From PALSA-894 sp049698215 (GTDB taxonomy: Bacteria; Pseudomonadota; Alphaproteobacteria; Rhizobiales; Xanthobacteraceae): a stretch of DNA of 5,094 nt. Positions 1 to 4,927 of the stretch are shown piece after piece. The stretch spans positions 1 to 5,094 of the forward strand of contig JBAVXH010000020.1 of assembly GCA_049698215.1 (NCBI GenBank). The letters are read 5' to 3'. Position numbers and translations under genes: made by a program. The notes below the pieces were generated by a model, which saw only the letters and a list, made by a program, of their open reading frames with translations, was not told where the DNA came from and made no database searches. Within the stretch, counting starts at the first letter, position 1. The number at the start of each line of letters is the position of its first letter.

Positions 1-109
1 CTTCGGCAAGCTCAAGGAGTTCAAACGCATCGCCATGCGCGCAGACAAAACCGATCAGAGCTTCGCCGCCATCATTCATCTCGCCGCGGCCGTGATAAAC
101 TCCCGATGA
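1..109 (+). CDS. IS5-family transposase, C-terminal fragment (window edge)
   Basis: The reading frame beginning at base 2 is open to a TGA at 107-109 and encodes 35 residues that start FGKLKEFKRIAMR and end HLAAAVINSR. This is the characteristic C-terminal tail of IS5-family (IS427/IS1031-like group) DDE transposases: the F-x-K-L-K-x-F-[KR]-R-I-A-x-R block contains the basic region just after the catalytic glutamate, followed by a hydrophobic A-A-I-x-H-L-A-A-A-V-I helix. The rest of the gene lies to the left of the window, so whether the copy is intact cannot be judged. It points towards the oppositely oriented IS630 transposase. Family assignment is from motif recognition; the subgroup is less certain. 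Confidence 0.85.
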   Translation, partial: FGKLKEFKRIAMRADKTDQSFAAIIHLAAAVINSR

Positions 110-123
110 ATCTCAACAGGCCT
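1..123 (+). mobile_element. Right end of an IS5-family insertion sequence (partial)
   Basis: The transposase stop at 107-109 is followed by only about 14 bases (tctcaacaggcct, 111-123) before the TA that starts the IS630 element. IS5-group elements normally end a few bases beyond the transposase stop, so this stretch is probably the right terminal inverted repeat. The matching left end is outside the window, so the exact boundary (122 or 123) and the target duplication are inferred. Confidence 0.6.
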
Positions 124-125
124 TA

Positions 126-150
126 GAGCGTGGCCGTTTCATTCTGAAGC
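126..150 (+). repeat. IS630 terminal inverted repeat, transposase-distal end
   Basis: The outermost bases GAGCGTGG follow the TA at 124-125. Compared in register with the other end (1172 inwards), positions 1-4, 6-7, 11, 19-23 and 25 match, 13 of 25 in all. The end overlaps the last codons of the transposase, whose stop is at 139-141. Confidence 0.6.
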
Positions 151-1081
151 ATATCCAGCATTTGCAAAGTAGTTGGCGCACTCGGCTGGTGAGAAGCAAG
201 CGAGGAGCGCGCCGATGCGCTTCCAGGTCGCTTCGACGGTTCGCTCCGCGGCCTTTCGCAATAGCGTCTTGAGCTTGGCGAAGAGTTGCTCGATCGGATT
301 GAGGTCGGGGCTGTAGGGCGGCAGGAAGAACAGTTTGGCGCCGGCCGCGCGGATGGCATGGCGCACGGCTTTCCCTTTGTGGCTGCCGAGATTGTCGATG
401 ATGACGATATCACCTGGCTTGAGGGCAGGCACCAGCACTTGCTCAATGTAGGCAAGGAAGCTCTCGCCGTTGATCGGCCCGTCGATGACGCAGGGCGCAT
501 CGATCCGGTCGGAGCGCAATGCGGCGAGGAAGGTGAGCGTGCGCCAGCGGCCGTGCGGGACCTTCGCGACCAGCCTTTGGCCGCGAGCGCAGCGTCCGTG
601 AGTGCGCGTCATGTTGGTCTTGGCCCAAGTCTCGTCGATGAAGACGAGACGGGAGGGATCAAGCCGCCCTTGATACTTCTTCCACTGTGCTCGTCGCCTG
701 GCGACGTCGGGGCGATCCTGCTCGCTGGCGTGCAGGCTTTTTTTTGAAGCTGATCCCTTCGTGCTCGAAAAAATGCCAAACCGCGAAGTAGCTCACTTTG
801 ATCCCGCGCTCGGCCAGTTCCCCCGCCAGCGCCCGAAGCGTGATGTCGGGCTTCTCGCAGAGCCGCCCCAGCAGCCAGGCCCGCTCGCCGGCCAGCGCAT
901 AAGGCCGCCGGCCACCAACCTGGTGAGCCGCGGCACTTCCCGTCGCGCGAAACCGCTGCGACCACTTCACGACGCTGGCGACGCTGACCTTGAAGGTCGC
1001 CGCAACCGCGCGGCACGATTGACCCGCGGCGACTGCACCGACCACCCGTTCCCGCAAATCCAGCGAATAAGCTCGGGCCAT
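139..1081 (-). CDS. IS630-family transposase (two frames joined by a frameshift)
   Basis: This is a DDE transposase for cut-and-paste movement of the surrounding element. Reading starts at ATG 1081 (MARAYSLDLRERVV), preceded by GGAGG nine bases upstream. The first frame gives the helix-turn-helix DNA-binding part (about residues 10-48) and reaches FKK at the run of eight A's (745-738). That frame then stops at 659-661. The catalytic half continues in the frame entered at AGC (738), giving SLHASEQ and so on to a stop at 139-141. The joined protein is 313 residues, a normal IS630 size. The catalytic triad is visible: D149 in FIDETW, D229 in IIDNLGSHKG and E264 in LNPIEQLFAKLK. Thirty-four residues separate D229 from E264, the DD34E spacing of the IS630/Tc1 superfamily. 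Joining needs a net +1 (or -2) shift, or one A fewer. Many IS630 elements use programmed frameshifting or transcriptional slippage here, so the gene may be active; a plain one-base mutation is the alternative. Confidence 0.9.
738..745 (-). promoter_or_regulatory. A8 slippery run at the IS630 frame junction
   Basis: On the minus strand the codons read TTC AAA AAA AAG in the first frame. Eight consecutive A's lie exactly where the N-terminal frame must give way to the catalytic frame. Seven A's would make the whole transposase one continuous frame. Such a run permits transcript slippage (loss of one A or gain of two) or ribosomal shifting. The position and run are seen directly; the role is inferred. 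Confidence 0.6.
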
Positions 1082-1082
1082 A

Positions 1083-1110
1083 GATGCTGGCCTCCATCCC
1101 AGCCAGCATC
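1083..1110 (-). promoter_or_regulatory. Hairpin with transposase ribosome binding site in its loop
   Basis: On the minus strand GATGCTGGC (1110-1102) and GCCAGCATC (1091-1083) form a perfect 9-bp stem around a 10-base loop TGGGATGGAG (1101-1092). The loop plus the first stem base contain the GGAGG Shine-Dalgarno sequence, and the ATG (1081) begins one base after the stem. The structure could limit transposase translation, as RNA structures at IS10 and IS50 transposase starts do. The regulatory role is inference. Confidence 0.55.
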
Positions 1111-1128
1111 TTGAATCAGAACAGGCCT

Positions 1129-1147
1129 GATTTGGGAATCCCAAATC
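1129..1147. repeat. 19-bp palindrome in the IS630 leader
   Basis: GATTTGGGA and TCCCAAATC flank a single central base, making a near-perfect 19-bp dyad. It lies between the terminal inverted repeat and the transposase start hairpin. It could bind a dimeric protein (transposase or host regulator) or fold in RNA. No copy is visible at the other end of the element. Confidence 0.6.
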
Positions 1148-1172
1148 GATTCAGCTAAGCTCAATCAAGCTC
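1148..1172 (-). repeat. IS630 terminal inverted repeat, transposase-proximal end
   Basis: Read on the minus strand from 1172, the end begins GAGCTTGATTGAG and includes CTGAATC, matching the opposite end at the tip (GAGC-x-TG) and at the internal CTGAA block in register. It is followed outward by TA (1173-1174), the presumed target duplication. Confidence 0.6.
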
Positions 1173-1250
1173 TAGCTGCAGGCCCACGCGGCCAGCTCGA
1201 CAACGGCCACGGATACTCCGGCGTTCAAACCGAGGACGACTACGGAGTCC

Positions 1251-1349
1251 ATGTTGCTGGCCCAACGGAACGAAAATCCTGGCGGCGGCATGTTCCGGAA
1301 CGAAAATCCCGGCGGAGGCATGTACAAGAAGTCGAAAAAGAAGAAGTAA
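1251..1349 (+). CDS. Small lysine-tailed protein with two decapeptide repeats, or the tail of an IS-disrupted gene
   Basis: ATG at 1251 opens a 32-codon frame ending at TAA 1347-1349. The protein is MLLAQ, then RNENPGGGMF and RNENPGGGMY, then YKKSKKKK overlapping at the final Y. The two repeat units (30 bp each) differ at three bases; two changes are synonymous (Pro and Gly codons) and the third is a conservative F/Y change, which supports translation in this frame. GGAG lies only 3 bases before the ATG, so this start is doubtful. The frame stays open upstream to the IS630 junction, where TAG at 1173-1175 closes it. The segment may therefore be the C-terminus of a longer protein cut by the insertions. 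A terminator follows 40 bases downstream. I do not recognise the family; the basic tail could bind nucleic acid or membrane, but that is a guess. Confidence 0.45.
   Translation: MLLAQRNENPGGGMFRNENPGGGMYKKSKKKK
1266..1325 (+). repeat. Two tandem 30-bp direct repeats
   Basis: Units 1266-1295 and 1296-1325 match at 27 of 30 bases, differing at 1280/1310, 1286/1316 and 1294/1324. The 30-bp length preserves the reading frame of the small ORF that contains them and yields the repeated decapeptide RNENPGGGM[FY]. Confidence 0.85.
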
Positions 1350-1389
1350 GGTTCATCCAAGCACAAAGCCACTTCGCCGGTCAGCGCTG

Positions 1390-1423
1390 AAAAGCCCGGG
1401 ACAAACCTGCCCCGGGCTTTTTT
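1390..1423. terminator. Bidirectional Rho-independent terminator between convergent genes
   Basis: An 11-bp perfect stem pairs 1390-1400 (AAAAGCCCGGG) with 1411-1421 (CCCGGGCTTTT) around a 10-base loop. On the plus strand it is followed by a T run ending at 1423, giving six T's from 1418. On the minus strand the stem ends in four T's. It lies 13 bases beyond the stop of the DUF4344 gene (minus) and 40 bases beyond the stop of the small plus-strand ORF, so it can serve both. Confidence 0.88.
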
Positions 1424-1435
1424 CATGTCTGCCGC

Positions 1436-2338
1436 TCAGCGATATTTTTTCGGAATCGTCTTCTCAAAGCCCATGAACAGCTCAATGAAGTAGTTGGCGA
1501 GCTCGTAGCACAGGGTCAGCTTCCGCGATCTCCAACTGGCATTCGCATCTCCGCAAGACTTCGCCTCGACCGACCACGGATTGGGCCACGCGTAACGATC
1601 CGTCGCATGCGCGGCGATGCCTTCGAGCAGCCCAATCTGGCGCAGGATGTGCTCCTGGACCGCGAATTTCTTGTTCTCCTCGTACGTGACCTTGACATCG
1701 AGCTTCGGCTTGTCGCCGCGGAGGTGTTTCTTCAGCATCTCGTCCCACGACCAGGCTGTATTTTCCCACTCGTATTTGCACCCTTTTTGCCGATACTCCG
1801 GAAGCTTGGTGTCGGTGGCGAGTTGCGTGTATTTCTCCGGACTGGACCCGACCATGAAGCAGACAATGTTATAGGCGCGCTGCAGATCGAGGCCGTGCTC
1901 GTCGTAGAATGCGAGCTTGTTCCCCTCCTTCTTGTCGCGTTTGCTGCTGAAAACCTGACCCTTCGCAGCCTCGATCAGGACGCGTTCGGAAAACGCGGAA
2001 CCCATCTTCAGCGCGGTCACGATCGCAAAGGAGTCCGCGGCATCCTCCTCGCGCCCCAGCACCGGCATTTGCATCTCGTTGATCAGGCCGTGACCCAGTT
2101 CGTGGGTCAGCACGAACAGCGCATTTCCGATGACGAATTCCACGAGCTGCTTTTTCTTCTCCGGCGACAGTTTTTTCAGACGCGGCACACTGTCGAGACC
2201 CTTGACCGCTTCGTTGATCGCGGCGGCGAGTTTGGAGTCCGGCGCCGGCTGCGCGGTTGTCGCCGGCATAGTGACGATGAGGGCCGCGGCGGTGATCGCG
2301 CCGATCAAGGGCCCGCGATGCGAGGTCCGGTAGGTCAT
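1436..2338 (-). CDS. DUF4344 putative exported zinc metallopeptidase
   Basis: This is a 300-residue protein of the DUF4344 family, a group predicted to be metallopeptidases but with no known substrate. The N-terminus MTYRTSHRGPLIGAITAAAL followed by a hydrophobic stretch to ATTA-QPAP (about residue 29/30) looks like a Sec signal peptide, so the enzyme is probably periplasmic. The zinc motif HELGH is at residues 79-83, followed by PVLGREEDAADSFA (92-104), whose acidic residues (E97, E98, D99) would supply the third metal ligand. The family-typical C-terminal block with CGDANASW (262-269) and LTLCYEL (274-280) is present. Four cysteines (160, 187, 262, 277) could form two disulfides. I chose ATG 2338 over the ATG at 2398 because GGAG lies 7 bases upstream and it places the signal peptide at the N-terminus. 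No clear operon partner; it converges on the terminator at 1390-1423. Confidence 0.87.
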   Translation of the reverse strand: MTYRTSHRGPLIGAITAAALIVTMPATTAQPAPDSKLAAAINEAVKGLDSVPRLKKLSPEKKKQLVEFVIGNALFVLTHELGHGLINEMQMPVLGREEDAADSFAIVTALKMGSAFSERVLIEAAKGQVFSSKRDKKEGNKLAFYDEHGLDLQRAYNIVCFMVGSSPEKYTQLATDTKLPEYRQKGCKYEWENTAWSWDEMLKKHLRGDKPKLDVKVTYEENKKFAVQEHILRQIGLLEGIAAHATDRYAWPNPWSVEAKSCGDANASWRSRKLTLCYELANYFIELFMGFEKTIPKKYR

Positions 2339-2587
2339 TGCGATGCTCCGCGTTCGAGTGCAGCGCACAGCGCCTGGGGAGTAACACGCATGTCCCACAG
2401 AGTTGGGCCCAATCAGCGAAAGTTGATAGCGGTGAAAGTATGCTTTTGCTAGCTACACTCTCGAATATGGCGCTGCCATTGTGCGTCCCAGCGCGGTATG
2501 GAAGCAAGGGCGAATCTTGGCTGTCGGTCACGAACGGCAAAGCTCGGAACGAGCAAATGTCTTCCGATCCGCTTCTGGAGCAGACCG
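2339..2587. other. Intergenic gap between the polyprenyl synthase and DUF4344 genes
   Basis: This 249-bp stretch lies downstream of the polyprenyl synthase and upstream of the metallopeptidase, both on the minus strand. I find no convincing ORF, tRNA or T-tailed hairpin. A weak 6-bp inverted pair (tcggaa/ttccga near 2535-2560) lacks a T run. The metallopeptidase promoter should lie here, but no good -35/-10 pair stands out. The gap length suggests the two genes are transcribed separately. Confidence 0.5.
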
Positions 2588-3598
2588 CTAGCTCGACCGC
2601 CCGACCGAAAACTCGACCGCCTCGATAAGCGCGGTCTTCATCGCGGAATCGGGAAACAGCGCGAGCGCGTCGGTGGCAATCGAGCCGTAGTGGCGTGCGC
2701 GCTTGATCGTGTCTTCCAGCGCGCGGTGCTTGATCATCAGCGATACGGCCGTTTCCAGGTCCTGATCGGTCGCGTCTCCGTCCTCCAGCGTGCGGCGCCA
2801 GAACGCCCGCTCGGATTCCGAGCCGCGGCGAAACGACAGCACCACCGGCAGCGTGATCTTGCCGTCGCGGAAATCGTCGCCGACGTTCTTGCCGAGCTTT
2901 GCAGACTTGCCGCCATAGTCGAGCGCGTCGTCGACGAGCTGGAATGCGATGCCGAGGTTCATCCCGTAGGAACGGCAGGCCGCCTGCTCGTCCTTCGAGC
3001 GGCCGGTAAGCGCGGGGCCCACTTCGCAGGCGGCGGCAAACAGCTCGGCGGTCTTGGCGCGGATCACGGCGAGGTATTCGTCCTCGGTGGTCGCGGTATT
3101 CTTCGCGGCGCCAAGCTGCATCACCTCGCCTTCGGCGATCACCGCGGCGGCGGAGGAGAGGATGTCGAGCGCGCGCAGCGAGCCGACCTCCACCATCATC
3201 TTGAAGGCCTGGCCGAGCAGGAAATCGCCTACCAGCACGCTGGCTTCGTTGCCCCACAGCATGCGGGCGGCGAGACGGCCACGGCGCATTTCGCTTTCGT
3301 CGACCACGTCGTCATGCAACAGCGTGGCGGTGTGCATGAATTCGACCGCTGCTGAGAGCTTGACGTGGCCGTCCCCGCCGTAGCCCGCGAGCCGCGCCAT
3401 CGCGAGGGTGAGCATCGGACGCAGCCGCTTGCCCCCCGAATTGATCAGATGGTTGGCAACCTCCGGAATCATCGTCACATCCGAACCGGTGCGCGACAGG
3501 ATCGCCGCATTGACGCGGTCCATGTCGGATGCCACGAGGTCGACCAGGCGGTCGACCGAGGGCGCGGGCTGGCTTTCGAACGGAATAACAACGGCCAC
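2588..3598 (-). CDS. ispB: Long-chain trans-polyprenyl diphosphate synthase (octa/decaprenyl type)
   Basis: This enzyme condenses isopentenyl diphosphate onto an allylic primer to build the all-trans side chain of ubiquinone in the cytoplasm. The 336-residue protein has every hallmark of E-type synthases: GGKRLRP (55-61), the first Asp-rich motif DDVVD (96-100) inside LLHDDVVDESEMRRG, and the second DDALD (223-227) with following GDDFRDGKITLP (240-251). The residue five positions before the first Asp motif is Ala (A91), a small residue expected in long-chain synthases. Relatives in this bacterial group make ubiquinone-10, so a decaprenyl product is likely, though sequence alone does not fix chain length. 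The GTG start at 3598 (MAVVIPFESQ) has GGAG six bases upstream; the frame is open far beyond it, but those codons cross the promoter and the divergent gene. It is transcribed away from the glycosyltransferase. Confidence 0.93.
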   Translation of the reverse strand: MAVVIPFESQPAPSVDRLVDLVASDMDRVNAAILSRTGSDVTMIPEVANHLINSGGKRLRPMLTLAMARLAGYGGDGHVKLSAAVEFMHTATLLHDDVVDESEMRRGRLAARMLWGNEASVLVGDFLLGQAFKMMVEVGSLRALDILSSAAAVIAEGEVMQLGAAKNTATTEDEYLAVIRAKTAELFAAACEVGPALTGRSKDEQAACRSYGMNLGIAFQLVDDALDYGGKSAKLGKNVGDDFRDGKITLPVVLSFRRGSESERAFWRRTLEDGDATDQDLETAVSLMIKHRALEDTIKRARHYGSIATDALALFPDSAMKTALIEAVEFSVGRSS

Positions 3599-3624
3599 GT
3601 CATGCTCCGGAATGAGGACGTACG

Positions 3625-3653
3625 AGCATAGAAACGGTATGCTGCAGCGGCAA
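3625..3653 (-). promoter_or_regulatory. Probable sigma-70 promoter for the polyprenyl synthase
   Basis: On the minus strand TTGCCG (3653-3648) is separated by exactly 17 bases from TATGCT (3630-3625). Both hexamers are close to the housekeeping consensus, and the inferred start point leaves a leader of about 20 bases before the GTG at 3598. No experimental support. Confidence 0.55.
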
Positions 3654-3681
3654 GTGCGCGGCATTGACGCGCGAGAACGAT

Positions 3682-3703
3682 TCGGGGCGCGCGCGTGCCC
3701 CGA
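3682..3703 (+). other. GC-rich hairpin just upstream of the glycosyltransferase ribosome binding site
   Basis: TCGGGGC (3682-3688) pairs with GCCCCGA (3697-3703) around an 8-base GC-rich loop. It ends two bases before GGAGGAGG at 3706-3713. It lacks a T tail, so it is not a terminator. It could modulate translation of the downstream gene or simply reflect base composition. Confidence 0.35.
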
Positions 3704-3715
3704 GCGGAGGAGGCG

Positions 3716-4693
3716 ATGCTGACCAAGGTGAGTGCAGAGAGCCGGGCCGGCGTGCTCGATCAGCACCGGATCGCGGTGCTGCTCCCCTGTCATAACGAAG
3801 AAGCGGCCATTGCCGAGACGGTGGGCGTATTTCGGGCCGCGCTGCCGGGTGCAACCATCTACGTCTATGACAACAATTCGACCGACCGCACGATCGAAGT
3901 TGCCCGAGCCGCGGGCGCCGCGGTGTGCACCGAGAGGCATCAGGGCAAGGGCTATGTGGTCCGGCGCATGTTCGCTGACGTGGATGCCGACATCTACGTC
4001 TTGGCCGATGGAGATGCGACCTACGACGCCCCGAGCGCGCCAGCGATGATCGCCCGCCTCATCGAGGAGAAGCTCGACATGGTGGTGGGTGCGCGGGTGC
4101 ACCGTGAAGAGGCCGCCTATCGGCGCGGCCACCAGACCGGAAACCGGCTGCTCACCGGTTTTGTCACGAACATCTTCGGACAGTCATTCAGCGACATGCT
4201 GTCGGGCTACCGGGTCTTCTCGCGGCGGTTTGTGAAATCGTTTCCGGTCCTGTCAGGCGGCTTTGAGATCGAGACCGAACTGACGATCCATGCCCTTGAA
4301 CTCGAATTGCCTGTAGCCGAGGTTAACACGCCCTACTACGCGCGGCCCGAGGGCTCCGCGTCGAAGCTCAATACGTGGCGCGACGGGTTCCGCATTTTGT
4401 GGACCATCGTCGAACTTTATCGGTCCGAGCGTCCGCTGCCGTTCTTTTCCGCGATCGCCTTCATGCTCGCAGTCATCGCGATCGCTCTCGCGGTCCCGAT
4501 CCTGATCACATTCGTCCAGGAAGGTACGGTTCCCCGCTTTCCGACTGCAATCCTGGCAACCGGTCTGATGCTTGCGGCTCTTCTCTCTTTTGCGAGCGGC
4601 GTGGTTCTCGATACCGTCTCGCGGGGCCGCCGCGAGACGAAGCTTCTCGCCTACCTGCGCTATGCCGCGCCCGGCGAGGCGGTCCGCGAGTAG
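3716..4693 (+). CDS. Membrane-anchored family 2 glycosyltransferase (polyprenyl-phosphate sugar transferase-like)
   Basis: This 325-residue GT-A enzyme resembles dolichol-phosphate mannose synthase and GtrB-type proteins, which move a sugar from a nucleotide donor to a polyprenyl phosphate at the inner membrane. The catalytic domain (about 17-235) begins IAVLLPCHNEEAAIAETV, has the nucleotide-binding D52 in YDNNSTDRT, the metal-binding DGD (98-100) in VLADGDATYD, the SDMLSGYRVFSRRF block (159-172) and GGFEIETEL (181-189). Two hydrophobic segments at about 242-266 and 276-300 would be transmembrane helices joined by a short loop, as in GtrB. ATG 3716 is preferred because GGAGGAGG lies just upstream; GTG 3695 in the same frame would put that site inside the gene. 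The DUF2007 gene begins 3 bases after the stop, suggesting coupled translation. Donor sugar and lipid acceptor cannot be read from the sequence; protein or polysaccharide glycosylation are both possible. Confidence 0.88.
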   Translation: MLTKVSAESRAGVLDQHRIAVLLPCHNEEAAIAETVGVFRAALPGATIYVYDNNSTDRTIEVARAAGAAVCTERHQGKGYVVRRMFADVDADIYVLADGDATYDAPSAPAMIARLIEEKLDMVVGARVHREEAAYRRGHQTGNRLLTGFVTNIFGQSFSDMLSGYRVFSRRFVKSFPVLSGGFEIETELTIHALELELPVAEVNTPYYARPEGSASKLNTWRDGFRILWTIVELYRSERPLPFFSAIAFMLAVIAIALAVPILITFVQEGTVPRFPTAILATGLMLAALLSFASGVVLDTVSRGRRETKLLAYLRYAAPGEAVRE

Positions 4694-4696
4694 GCG

Positions 4697-4927
4697 ATGC
4701 GCGAGATCGTTCGCACCAATGACGCTGTGCTGATCAGCGCGATCGAAGCGCTGCTCAAAGGCGCGGACATTCGGCACCTGGTGCTGGATCAGAACATGAG
4801 CGTGCTCGACGGCTCATTGAACATGCTGCCACGGCGCATCGTCGTCGATAACGAGAACGTCGCGCGGGCGCGCCGTCTTCTGACTGATGCCGGGCTCGGT
4901 CATGAGCTTCGACCGGATGCCGGCTGA
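4697..4927 (+). CDS. DUF2007 (putative signal-transducing) small protein
   Basis: This 76-residue soluble protein starts MREIVRTNDAVLISAIEALL and continues through ADIRHLVLDQNMSVLDGS, PRRIVVDNENVARARRLL and a terminal GLGHELRP. This order matches the DUF2007 fold: a ferredoxin-like beta-alpha-beta unit that senses 'which position to look at' in sequence terms (LI-AIEALL-A-I), with a second helix of the VARARRLL type. The family is named putative signal transducing, but its biochemical role is unknown. The ATG follows the glycosyltransferase stop by 3 bases, and the stop overlaps the next gene's start, so it is the middle gene of a tightly packed unit. In related rhizobia a near-identical protein sits beside a COG4123 methyltransferase (from memory), which fits here. 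Confidence 0.85.
   Translation: MREIVRTNDAVLISAIEALLKGADIRHLVLDQNMSVLDGSLNMLPRRIVVDNENVARARRLLTDAGLGHELRPDAG

Larger units (their letters stand above)
126..1172 (-). mobile_element. IS630-family insertion sequence, apparently complete
   Basis: The element is about 1,047 bp, flanked by TA at 124-125 and TA at 1173-1174, as expected for IS630/Tc1-type elements that duplicate a TA target. The ends are imperfect inverted repeats: reading inward, left gagcgtgg and right gagcttga share GAGC-x-TG, and a second match CTGAA lies in register at positions 19-23 of both ends. It encodes one transposase on the minus strand, split into two frames. It directly abuts the IS5 right end, so it probably inserted at or very near that element's TA target site. 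The exact IS name is not known to me. Confidence 0.82.

Noticed and set aside
1266..1325. The two 30-bp repeats as a CRISPR remnant
   Set aside because: The units are directly adjacent with no spacers, keep a reading frame, and have no cas genes nearby.
1172..1426. An 84-codon minus-strand ORF over the repeat region
   Set aside because: Its start lies beyond the terminator stem, and it would be antisense to the repeat ORF. The repeat differences are synonymous in the plus frame instead.
1607..2452. A 281-codon plus-strand open frame opposite the metallopeptidase
   Set aside because: It is the antisense of the DUF4344 coding sequence, shows no domain, and has no plausible ribosome binding site.
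1869..3257. A 462-codon minus-strand open frame spanning the metallopeptidase and polyprenyl synthase
   Set aside because: It is a GC-rich shadow frame full of Arg/Gly/Ala with no motif, and it overlaps two genes with clear family motifs.
2498..3355. A 285-codon plus-strand open frame opposite the polyprenyl synthase
   Set aside because: It is an antisense shadow; its sequence is low-complexity and explained by the codon bias of the real gene.
3663..3690. TTGACG at 3664-3669 as the -35 of a plus-strand glycosyltransferase promoter
   Set aside because: No reasonable -10 sequence lies 16-19 bases downstream; the region there is almost pure GC.
3599..4132. N-terminal extension of the polyprenyl synthase frame
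   Set aside because: The open frame continues upstream, but it crosses the promoter region and the divergent glycosyltransferase. The GTG at 3598 has a good ribosome binding site and gives the normal 336-residue family length.
4253..4777. A 174-codon minus-strand ORF opposite the glycosyltransferase C-terminus
   Set aside because: It is rich in Arg, Asp and Gln with no motif, and is antisense to the transmembrane segments of a well-supported gene.
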